From positions 1 through 5,114 of the forward strand of contig WFUY01000555.1 in assembly GCA_015484715.1 (NCBI GenBank): 5,114 bases of DNA. Direction: 5' to 3'. The notes under the pieces were generated by a model. It was not told the DNA's origin, made no database searches, and was given only the letters and a program-made list of their open reading frames with translations. Position numbers and translations under genes: made by a program. Positions 1 to 5,114 of the stretch are shown here, piece by piece; position 1 is the stretch's first letter; the number at the start of each line of letters is the position of its first letter. The stretch comes from Thermoflexales bacterium (GTDB lineage Bacteria > Chloroflexota > Anaerolineae > S140-20).

Positions 1-869
1 AACCAGGCTTGCTCGAAGGCGGCTGCTACGTCGTGCCCCCATCGAGCTTCGAGCACCTGGATCAGCAGCCGGTACCGTGTCGTTTCCTGTTGCATCTCGT
101 CTGGGTTGAAGTAGCTCTCCCCCTCCCCCGCCGCTTGGCGCACTTGCTCATCGCACCATCCCAGCATCTCCCCCATCAGCACCGCCCCGGCGAACCGGTC
201 GGCCCGTTCCCCCCACAGCCCGTCGGAGGCGCTCCGGTGGGCGTAGCCGGGGGAGGCGCCGGGCAGCTTCTCCGGTCGTTCCATCCCCGGTCCATACATC
301 TGCTCCACATCCACCAGCACGATGTCCACGTCTTCGGTGCCGGCCGGCGCTCTTCTATCGAAATCCCCCCATTCAGGCAGCATCACGTTGGCGCCCGATA
401 GGTCGCAGTGGGCCAGTCCTCGCCTTTCCATCACGGCCAATACCTTGGCCAGCGAACGGGCCAGGGCCAGGCTCTTCGTCGGCGTCAGCGTCCACCCTCC
501 GGTGAGCACCTCGCACCAGGTTGCCCCTTCGATCCAAGGCATCAAGACGGCGTAGGCGAGGTCGGGATACTGGCGCAACAGGGCCTGGTGGCGTTGGGGG
601 GTGAGGACGGTGCGCCGGCAGACCTGCAGGCCGGGCAGGGCCGCGTAGGGGGCGATGCGCTCCGCCTGGGCGACGAGGGCAGGAGAGCGATAATGGGGCT
701 TGAAGACCTTCAGGGCTCGGGCATCGCCTCCCTCGGTGACGACCCGATAGACGATGGCTTGGCGGCCCTCCTGGCCGTGGGGTATCCCCGGCGCCGCCGG
801 ATGCTCGGCGATGCGGTAGGAGGTCCCTTCGATGAGCAGTTCCTGGCCTACCTCAAAAGCTAGGCTCAT
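1..869 (-). CDS. Ser/Thr protein kinase domain protein, 3' end cut by window edge
   Basis: The frame is open for 289 codons from an ATG at 869 to the window edge with no stop, so the C-terminus is missing. Kinase landmarks appear in order: a Gly-loop-like stretch ending VYRV (about 32-43), the ATP-binding lysine in ALKVFK (K54), the catalytic loop HCDLSGAN (H154, D156, N161), the Mg-binding Asp of the DFG position as DVE (D187), an activation-segment end SPGYAHR (206-212) and the helix-F Asp in ERADRF (D224). All catalytic residues are present, so it is probably active on protein Ser/Thr. DVE for DFG and a short N-lobe depart from the classical Hanks type. No membrane segment is seen in the visible part. 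GAGG at 877-880 lies 7 bases before the ATG. It is separated from the EspG-like gene by 343 bases, so it may have its own promoter. A regulatory role for the upstream secretion-type genes is inference from position. Confidence 0.9.
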   Translation of the reverse strand, partial: MSLAFEVGQELLIEGTSYRIAEHPAAPGIPHGQEGRQAIVYRVVTEGGDARALKVFKPHYRSPALVAQAERIAPYAALPGLQVCRRTVLTPQRHQALLRQYPDLAYAVLMPWIEGATWCEVLTGGWTLTPTKSLALARSLAKVLAVMERRGLAHCDLSGANVMLPEWGDFDRRAPAGTEDVDIVLVDVEQMYGPGMERPEKLPGASPGYAHRSASDGLWGERADRFAGAVLMGEMLGWCDEQVRQAAGEGESYFNPDEMQQETTRYRLLIQVLEARWGHDVAAAFEQAW

Positions 870-876
870 TGCTTAT

Positions 877-880
877 CCTC
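877..880 (-). promoter_or_regulatory. Shine-Dalgarno of the kinase gene
   Basis: The minus strand reads GAGGATAAGCA and then ATG at 869, giving a GAGG core with a 7-base spacer. This supports the start at 869, since the residues that follow run straight into the kinase fold. No other ATG with such a leader lies nearby in this frame. Confidence 0.6.
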
Positions 881-924
881 ATCATTCGGCATCCTTTTCA
901 GGCAATCCCCTTGTGAAGATGTAC

Positions 925-978
925 ACGGATTACTGTCAACGGATTAGGAGAGCGGATTGAACGGAGAGGAGTGCTCCT
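925..978 (+). repeat. CGGATT repeat, copy A
   Basis: This unit has CGGATT at 926, 940 and 953 and a degenerate CGGAGA at 962, so motif spacing is 14, 13 and 9 bases. It ends in a short inverted repeat, AGGAG-TG-CTCCT (967-978). Aligned by hand with copy B (1122-1176) it matches at 44 of 55 positions with one gap. Similarity resumes at GGTCAGAATC (997-1006) after about 18 extra bases that copy B lacks. Confidence 0.8.
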
Positions 979-1033
979 ATAGGAGACGGTCCAGCCGGTC
1001 AGAATCCCCTTGATCAAGTACCGGTACCTCCTC

Positions 1034-1056
1034 AAGCGGATTTCGATAAACCGCTT
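1034..1056. repeat. Inverted repeat (hairpin), AAGCGG...CCGCTT
   Basis: AAGCGG-A-TTT pairs with AAA-CCGCTT around a CGAT loop, giving a nine-pair stem with one bulged A. Neither side is followed by a T run, so it is not a standard terminator. The left arm contains another CGGATT, linking it to the surrounding repeat family. It may be an RNA processing or stabilising hairpin in the transcript leaving the EspG-like gene, or a protein-binding site. Confidence 0.5.
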
Positions 1057-1069
1057 ACGGAGTCGTCGT

Positions 1070-1115
1070 CTCCCATCCGCTCAATCCGTTCTCAAATCCG
1101 CTGACAGCTATCTGT
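1070..1115 (-). repeat. CGGATT repeat, copy C (inverted)
   Basis: Read on the minus strand this copy begins ACAGATAGCTGTCAG and carries CGGATT at 1100-1095 and 1088-1083 and CGGATG at 1079-1074, spaced 12 and 9 bases. By hand alignment it matches copy A at about 37 of 47 positions with one gap. It stands head-to-head with copy B across a 6-base spacer (1116-1121), so the two together form an imperfect inverted repeat of more than 100 bases. Confidence 0.7.
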
Positions 1116-1121
1116 TCCAAA

Positions 1122-1176
1122 ACGGATTGCTGTCACCAGATTTAGAAGAGCAGATTGGACAGGGAGGAGCGCTCCC
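1122..1176 (+). repeat. CGGATT repeat, copy B
   Basis: This is the direct partner of copy A about 197 bases away. CGGATT at 1123 is followed by CAGATT at 1137 and 1151 and CAGGGA at 1160, spacing 14, 14 and 9. The terminal inverted repeat is a perfect palindrome here, GGAGCGCTCC (1166-1175), whereas copy A has two mismatched central bases; this suggests the dyad is what has been kept. It lies just beyond the stop of the EspG-like gene. Confidence 0.8.
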
Positions 1177-1212
1177 ATATGGTCAGAATCACCTTCGAAC
1201 ACCGTTGGCCGG

Positions 1213-2004
1213 TTACGTATCCAGCCCAACGAGCCTCCTCACCTCTCGGCGGAAGGTCTCTTCCGCCCCCGGTAGGATTAAGACGGAGGGCTCCCCTTCC
1301 CGGGGAAGGATTCGGAACAGCCACAACCGTTCCGGCCCGCGAAGGACCAGGATCCCGCGATCGGAATAAGGGGTCCGGTCTTCGCCGTATTCCACCCGCA
1401 GGATCGTTCCACGATATTCTGCCTTGCTCAGGTCCTCGGTCAGCATCTCGCCTGCCGTTCCCTCAAGGCCCATCTCCGCCACCTGCCGCCGGATGATCAT
1501 AGGGTCGCTTTCCCCTTTGACTTCGCTGAGCCGCTCATAAGGCACTTCCAGGGGGGGACAGGTGAAAGGGGTGGCTTTGGCCACTTGGAAGAAACCCATT
1601 CCCCCTTCCACCACCGTCTCTGCGCCCTCGACCTCCGCGATCCGGTGCACGACTCCTCCCTCCAACCACTGGGCTACCACGAAGCCGTTGGCGAAGTGAT
1701 AGACCAAGGCTAGCTCGGCGTCTCGGTAGGCACGGCTGAAGCGGATGGAGAAGGCCGCGTTGGCGAGAGCTCGAACCGTCTGCTCCAAGGTTGGGGCCAA
1801 AGTGATCTCTCCTTGCTCCCCCACCGTCAGCAAACGTCGCGCCAGAAGGGTGTGCCCTGCGGCCAACAGGCGGGCACGAGCCTCCTCCCGTCCCATCGCT
1901 CCTAACTGGGCTACCATAAGGCCGTGCCCCATCCGAGCTTCACCGATGAGGTTAAGGCTTACCGCCAGTTCCTCTACGCTCAGAGCGAATTCCATTGTTG
2001 ACAT
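1213..2004 (-). CDS. EspG-like protein (putative type VII secretion chaperone)
   Basis: The 263-residue protein has no signal peptide or membrane segment and is probably cytosolic. Its layout matches the ESX secretion-associated EspG family (usually about 250-300 residues). It opens with LSVEELAVSL, like the family's 'T-x-E-E' opening, followed by a helical region rich in E, A and R (38-60) and a segment like 'LLARRLLT...G.ITLAPTLEQTVRAL' (53-80). Beta-rich stretches follow (97-125, 198-205), then a late strand pair, GILVLRGPERLWLFRILP (217-234), and a final helix, GAEETFRREVRRLVG (246-260), where EspG has a strand plus an 'aaL...L..ll' helix. EspG binds PE/PPE or WXG-type substrates and keeps them soluble for export. 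The gene lies 116 bases after the WXG-like gene, which is its likely client. The assignment is by remembered pattern, not alignment; an unrelated alpha/beta protein is possible. Confidence 0.6.
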   Translation of the reverse strand: MSTMEFALSVEELAVSLNLIGEARMGHGLMVAQLGAMGREEARARLLAAGHTLLARRLLTVGEQGEITLAPTLEQTVRALANAAFSIRFSRAYRDAELALVYHFANGFVVAQWLEGGVVHRIAEVEGAETVVEGGMGFFQVAKATPFTCPPLEVPYERLSEVKGESDPMIIRRQVAEMGLEGTAGEMLTEDLSKAEYRGTILRVEYGEDRTPYSDRGILVLRGPERLWLFRILPREGEPSVLILPGAEETFRREVRRLVGLDT

Positions 2005-2010
2005 CCTTTC

Positions 2011-2016
2011 CCTCCT
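2011..2016 (-). promoter_or_regulatory. Shine-Dalgarno of the EspG-like gene
   Basis: AGGAGG sits 6 bases before the ATG at 2004. A second in-frame ATG three codons later (1995) would be 15 bases away, so 2004 is preferred. The strong site suggests this gene is translated independently and not coupled to the gene 116 bases upstream. Confidence 0.8.
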
Positions 2017-2120
2017 CCCTCACCTACGCCGACGGGGGTCACCTCTGCTCGCCCCCCCGCCGAGGCTTCGTTCCAGATTCGTTGACCTATTTCTGCCCTG
2101 CCTTCCATCACCGGCCGTCG

Positions 2121-3173
2121 TCAATCGAACAGCTTCACGATGGAGTCCATCGCTTTTTCCATAGCCCGTTCCACCTGGCGTCCCGCTTCGACGGTGCTCT
2201 CAACTACGATGTGGTCCAATTCCTCATTCCCTATCTTGAAATTTTCCACCCACTCGGCTACTTGACTCCCTACCCATCCTCCTATCACGCGACCAGCAGC
2301 TCCTCCAATGATCATCCCCGGCGGCCCTGCCCATGCCATAGCCGCAGCCCCTGCAGCAGCACCGGCTGTGGCAAAACCGGTAGAAATCGTCACGTCAAGA
2401 GCGGTATCGAAAACCATCCCAACGACTGCCTTGGTCGTATCTCCTTCGTACTCCTCCCAGTTTTCTAGGGCCTCGCTTCCCAGCTCCGCCACGACTGAGA
2501 TGGGGGAGATCGAGGCCCTTACGGCTCTACGTGCCATATACAAGGGGATCCGATCCGCTGAGATATGGGTCAGATGGGTCGCAAGTCCTGCTTGTTCCTT
2601 TAGGGCGCGAGTGCCATAAACTATCGCCTTTCCGCCGTAGGTCCTCATCATTAGCGCGATTGCCGTAGCGCTACCAACGTCGCGGATGCCCTCCAAAATC
2701 TCTCTCGTGTCTTTAACTCGATCGAAGAGATCCTTTGATATGGAGATTGGCTGGACGTAATCTTGCGGGATGTCCTCCAACACCTGTCCCAGCCCGGCAT
2801 AGCAGGCCACCTGTCCCGTTGGGAAGGTGTAATGCCTTCCAGGAGAACTCTGAAGCCACTGCTGCCTAGACGGGACAAAAGTGTCGAATACCTGCCCCAA
2901 CCCGCTCACCCCTTGCCCATCCGCCTCCTCGAAGGCCTGGGCCTTGGTCACCAGGTAGCGGGCCAGCGCATCGGCCTGGTCGGCCAGGAAGCGGGCTTGG
3001 CTCTGCGCCTGCCCCACCTGGGCGTCTATCCCCGCCTTCTGACGCACCTCCCATTCCAGCCCCCCCAGGATGGCCCCCAGCCGGCCTTCCACAGCCCGCA
3101 ACTCCCCGGCGGTCTGTTGCCATTGAGCCCCCAGCGCCCGAAGCTGGGCCGGATCAACCCTAATGCGCACCAT
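2121..3173 (-). CDS. WXG100-like N-domain protein with glycine-zipper C-terminal region; putative type VII secreted effector
   Basis: The protein has 350 residues. Residues 1-86 look like a WXG100 helical hairpin: an amphipathic helix (about 7-36), a turn with GLEWEV (W41 where WXG proteins carry W-x-G) and a second helix (48-84) ending in FEEAD (F81, D85), close to the YxxxD/E export signal of type VII substrates. A linker (87-165) follows. Residues 264-302 are a dense run of small residues (GAAAGAAA, GMIIGGAAGRVIGGWVG), typical of glycine-zipper membrane-inserting segments in effectors and toxins. The tail (310-350) is a charged helix. No Sec signal is seen. GC content falls from about 71% to about 54% near residue 97, suggesting a fused or exchanged C-terminal module. 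No enzymatic motif was recognised. The start at 3173 is preferred over an upstream one at 3257 because AGGAGG lies 6 bases before it and the upstream 28 residues would overlap the preceding gene deeply. Confidence 0.75.
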   Translation of the reverse strand: MVRIRVDPAQLRALGAQWQQTAGELRAVEGRLGAILGGLEWEVRQKAGIDAQVGQAQSQARFLADQADALARYLVTKAQAFEEADGQGVSGLGQVFDTFVPSRQQWLQSSPGRHYTFPTGQVACYAGLGQVLEDIPQDYVQPISISKDLFDRVKDTREILEGIRDVGSATAIALMMRTYGGKAIVYGTRALKEQAGLATHLTHISADRIPLYMARRAVRASISPISVVAELGSEALENWEEYEGDTTKAVVGMVFDTALDVTISTGFATAGAAAGAAAMAWAGPPGMIIGGAAGRVIGGWVGSQVAEWVENFKIGNEELDHIVVESTVEAGRQVERAMEKAMDSIVKLFD

Positions 3174-5070
3174 GGCTACCCTCCTCCCCTTTCTCGATAG
3201 CGTAGATGTGCACGTCGTTTCCCATGTAGACCCGCCGAACGCCGGCACAGGTGTCAAACCAGCGCGGTTGGAGCCTGCCCCCCTTGGCCCCGATGTAGAT
3301 GTGGGTGACGGATTGCTCCCGGACGAACTGCCAGAAGGTGGTGGTGCATCCTTCTATCGCCCTGGCTTGCTCGGCCACCCGCTTTACTTCCAAAATGTAG
3401 CGTTGGCCTTCTGCATCTACCCTTTGCCCATAGGCAACGCCGGGGGGCAGGATGGTCGCCCGATGGCCGATCAGGGGAATCCACCACCCTCCATCGCTAC
3501 CGCGATACAGACCGTAGGCCCAAGGCTCGACGTTGATGAGGAATTTGGCCCCCGGCGGCACGTTCCCCGCGATCCATTCCAGAGCCTTCACGTCCTCGGC
3601 CGTCGCCAACACGGTGACCGGGTTGATGATGGAGCGGGTACCTGAGAACCCCCACGCCCCTAAAGCGGCGAGCCCGAAGCACCACAGGTACCGGGAGAGC
3701 CGAGGGGAGCGGGTGATCCTGCTCACCCACCGGCGCAGCATGAACAGGCCCTCTGCCGCCAGCACGTTCTCGGCCACGAACAGGGTGATCACGAGCAGAT
3801 CGGCGCGGAAAGGCCGAACCTGCCACGGCCACTCGGTGCTCAGCAGGGCCAGGATCCCCACCCACACCACCAGAACCCGGCTGGGACGGCGGGCGATCAG
3901 CGATGCGCCGACGGCCGGGGCCGCCAGCAGCAGGATGACCCAGTTACCGGGGTGATTCACCAAGTTCCACAGGTATTCCAGCGTCGGGAAGGCCGCCTGC
4001 CCGGCGAGCGCCCCTGCGCTCCCCCAGTGAACCCGGGCGAAGGCCGACACGTGGGGAACGACCCGGAGAAGCCAAGGAACAACCATAGCCCCCCCCAGTC
4101 CGCCCCAGGCCAGGAGTCCAAGACCCCGGTGCCACCGCCCTCTGTTCCCGCCCTCAACGGGGCCAACCAAGGCCAGCGCCAGCAGGAACCCCAGGAAATA
4201 GGCTGCTGCCAGGTAATGGACCAGCACGATCCCGCCGGTCATCAAGGCAAGTTGAAGCCCGTTTCGACGCTGATGGGGATGGCGCCAGACCGCGAGCGCC
4301 GTCGCCATCGCGATGGGGAGCAAGACCATCCCCGTCAGCAGGGTGTACCGTCCCCACGAGGCGTAGTAGGCGGGCATCTGGGAGACAAAGCCGGTCAGCA
4401 CGGCCGCGGCGATGCCTACCTCGCGACGACCGCCGATCTCCGCCCCCAGGCGGTAGATGGACAGGACGACTGCCGCGTTGAGCACTTGGCCCAGGACCAG
4501 CACCGCCCGGGGCGATGGAAGGTCGGCCAACTCGGCGAAGGCGGCCGTCAACACGTGAAAACCGAAGTGGTAGTAGAACGGAACGGGCATGTAAGGCTGC
4601 CAGGTGTCGGGAAGCTGCCCCTGGTCTCGGATGATCTGGACGATCAGGGTGTGGTGCAAGGAGTCCACCCAGGCCGGCAGTGCTAGGTCTCGGACCTGGA
4701 GGAACCGCAGGGTCAGCGTGGCGACGAAGACCAGCCCCATCGCCATCACACCCGATCGGTAGCCCACCCCCTTGTGGCGCCACTGCCCGACCGGCCATCT
4801 TCTGAAGAAGGCCAGGGATCGGCCCCCAATGCCGAACCCCACGACGAGGCTCCCCAGGAGGCCGGCGACGGCCAAGTCCCTGTAGCCGATCCTGACGTGA
4901 GCGAGGGTGGCGTAGAGGGCGAGCAGGGAGATGCCGGCCACACTCAGCCCAACGCTTGTCGCCAGATCAGGCCGGTGCCTGTCGCAACGGTGGAGAGCCT
5001 CTGCGATCACTTGACCGGGCAGCCACAGCACGGCGACGGCGGCCCCTGCGATCCGTATCCCGCTGGCCAC
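3160..5070 (-). CDS. Polytopic membrane protein, GT-C-type glycosyltransferase-like
   Basis: This 636-residue protein has roughly 12-14 predicted hydrophobic helices up to about residue 480 (for example 5-25, 38-58, 64-82, 105-124, 188-208, 215-232, 240-262, 272-302, 316-338, 375-395, 398-412, 422-440, 460-478) and a soluble domain from about 485 to 636. The loop after helix 4 carries WVDSLHH (D136, H139, H140) and then QPYMPVPFYYHFGFH; an acidic residue in this first large loop is the usual catalytic position in GT-C enzymes, which transfer sugars from lipid-linked donors outside the membrane. The segment AEDVKALEWIAGNVPPGAKFL... (491 on) followed by GSDGGWWIPLIGHR resembles the C-terminal domain of bacterial and archaeal GT-C-like proteins (DUF6541 and related). 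The start is a GTG with GGAGG 10 bases upstream; a TAG at 5079-5077 closes the frame just before it. The gene end overlaps the WXG-like gene by 14 bases. The glycosyl acceptor is unknown; the family assignment is from general resemblance. Confidence 0.8.
   Translation of the reverse strand: MASGIRIAGAAVAVLWLPGQVIAEALHRCDRHRPDLATSVGLSVAGISLLALYATLAHVRIGYRDLAVAGLLGSLVVGFGIGGRSLAFFRRWPVGQWRHKGVGYRSGVMAMGLVFVATLTLRFLQVRDLALPAWVDSLHHTLIVQIIRDQGQLPDTWQPYMPVPFYYHFGFHVLTAAFAELADLPSPRAVLVLGQVLNAAVVLSIYRLGAEIGGRREVGIAAAVLTGFVSQMPAYYASWGRYTLLTGMVLLPIAMATALAVWRHPHQRRNGLQLALMTGGIVLVHYLAAAYFLGFLLALALVGPVEGGNRGRWHRGLGLLAWGGLGGAMVVPWLLRVVPHVSAFARVHWGSAGALAGQAAFPTLEYLWNLVNHPGNWVILLLAAPAVGASLIARRPSRVLVVWVGILALLSTEWPWQVRPFRADLLVITLFVAENVLAAEGLFMLRRWVSRITRSPRLSRYLWCFGLAALGAWGFSGTRSIINPVTVLATAEDVKALEWIAGNVPPGAKFLINVEPWAYGLYRGSDGGWWIPLIGHRATILPPGVAYGQRVDAEGQRYILEVKRVAEQARAIEGCTTTFWQFVREQSVTHIYIGAKGGRLQPRWFDTCAGVRRVYMGNDVHIYAIEKGEEGSHGAH
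3180..3185 (-). promoter_or_regulatory. Shine-Dalgarno of the WXG-like gene, inside the preceding gene
   Basis: AGGAGG is 6 bases before the ATG at 3173 and lies within the last codons of the membrane-protein gene. This decides the start at 3173 and makes a 14-base overlap (3160-3173). Ribosomes finishing the upstream gene would be beside this start, so the two genes are likely translationally coupled. Confidence 0.8.
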
Positions 5071-5076
5071 AATCCA

Positions 5077-5114
5077 CTATCCTCCCCAGGGGGGCGGCGG
5101 ATAAGGGTAGGGTT
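5077..5114 (-). CDS. C-terminal end of an upstream gene with Pro/Tyr-rich tail (partial)
   Basis: From the window edge the minus strand is open in one frame and reads PYPYPPPPWGG before TAG at 5079-5077. The Pro/Tyr-rich tail ending in a WGG is not typical of random non-coding sequence and resembles low-complexity tails of bacterial membrane or surface proteins. The stop lies six bases before the GTG of the membrane-protein gene, and that gene's Shine-Dalgarno falls within these last codons, as expected for tightly packed operon genes. With only 11 complete codons visible its function cannot be judged, and a chance reading frame in GC-rich leader sequence is possible. Confidence 0.4.
   Translation of the reverse strand, partial: PYPYPPPPWGG

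Larger units (their letters stand above)
870..1212. other. 343-base non-coding region with repeats
   Basis: No convincing gene is seen on either strand between the stop of the EspG-like gene and the kinase start. The region has a visibly lower GC content than the flanking genes. It holds three diverged copies of a CGGATT-based repeat (925-978 plus, 1070-1115 minus, 1122-1176 plus), a 10-base duplicate GGTCAGAATC (997-1006 and 1181-1190), a second 10-base duplicate AATCCCCTTG (904-913 and 1003-1012), the palindromes TTGATCAA (1010-1017) and GTACCGGTAC (1018-1027), and a hairpin at 1034-1056. No canonical terminator (GC stem followed by a T run) is visible for the EspG-like gene, and no clear -35/-10 pair for the kinase. 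Confidence 0.8.

Noticed and set aside
866..892. Eight-codon frame MPNDEDKQ whose TGA overlaps the kinase ATG
   Set aside because: The stop-start overlap resembles a coupled leader peptide, but the frame is very short, its own ribosome site is weak and it contains the kinase Shine-Dalgarno; chance is the simpler explanation.
911..939. Possible kinase promoter: TTGACA on the minus strand at 939-934
   Set aside because: The -35 box is perfect, but at 17 bases the -10 position reads TCACAA, which is poor, and TTGACA is part of the repeat motif itself.
1010..1369. Plus-strand 119-codon open frame spanning the repeat region
   Set aside because: It is rich in Arg and Ser with no recognisable domain, overlaps the 3' part of the EspG-like gene in antisense and runs through repeat units; it looks like a shadow frame.
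2030..2062. Hairpin CGACGGGGG / CCCCCGCCG between the WXG-like and EspG-like genes as a terminator
   Set aside because: It has one mismatch, a 15-base loop and no T run on either strand, so intrinsic termination is not supported; C and G runs in GC-rich DNA give such stems by chance.
3174..3257. Upstream start at 3257 giving the WXG-like protein 28 more residues
   Set aside because: The extension overlaps the membrane-protein gene, reads as low-complexity out-of-frame sequence, and the strong Shine-Dalgarno points to 3173.
3952..4686. Plus-strand 244-codon open frame opposite the membrane-protein gene
   Set aside because: Its translation is rich in Gln, Gly, Pro and Arg without any domain, as expected for the antisense of a hydrophobic GC-rich gene.
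1..5114. CRISPR arrays, tRNA or rRNA genes, insertion sequences
   Set aside because: I looked for regularly spaced repeats with unique spacers, cloverleaf sequences and transposase motifs and found none; the CGGATT copies are too diverged and unevenly arranged to be CRISPR.

Overview
The window is about 60% GC and all genes I can support lie on the minus strand, so it is best read from right to left. The gene set (a WXG100-like protein, an EspG-like protein, a Ser/Thr protein kinase and a large GT-C-like membrane protein) together with GC-rich Shine-Dalgarno leaders suggests a Chloroflexota-type bacterium, possibly a thermophile of the Anaerolineae/Thermoflexia kind. That is an inference from protein style; no rRNA or marker gene is present, and an actinobacterial relative cannot be excluded.

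Layout in transcription order: (1) 5114-5077, the last 11 complete codons of a probable upstream gene with a Pro/Tyr-rich tail. (2) 5070-3160, a 636-residue polytopic membrane protein with the look of a GT-C glycosyltransferase and a soluble C-terminal domain. (3) 3173-2121, a 350-residue protein overlapping the previous gene by 14 bases, with a WXG100-like N-terminal helical hairpin and a C-terminal half containing a long glycine/alanine zipper. (4) 2004-1213, a 263-residue protein resembling EspG, the chaperone family of type VII (ESX) secretion. (5) 1212-870, a 343-base non-coding stretch with three diverged copies of a roughly 50-base repeat built on CGGATT motifs. (6) 869-1, a Ser/Thr protein kinase whose 3' end lies beyond the window.

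The WXG100-like protein followed by an EspG-like protein is the key pairing. In mycobacterial ESX systems EspG binds WXG-type substrates before export, so genes 3 and 4 may be a substrate and its chaperone. The substrate looks modular: base composition drops from about 71% to about 54% GC where the WXG-like domain ends, as expected if a secretion-targeting head has been joined to an exchangeable effector tail. A kinase nearby could regulate the system. No secretion ATPase (EccC/EssC) or core membrane component is visible here, so the type VII assignment rests on these two proteins only.
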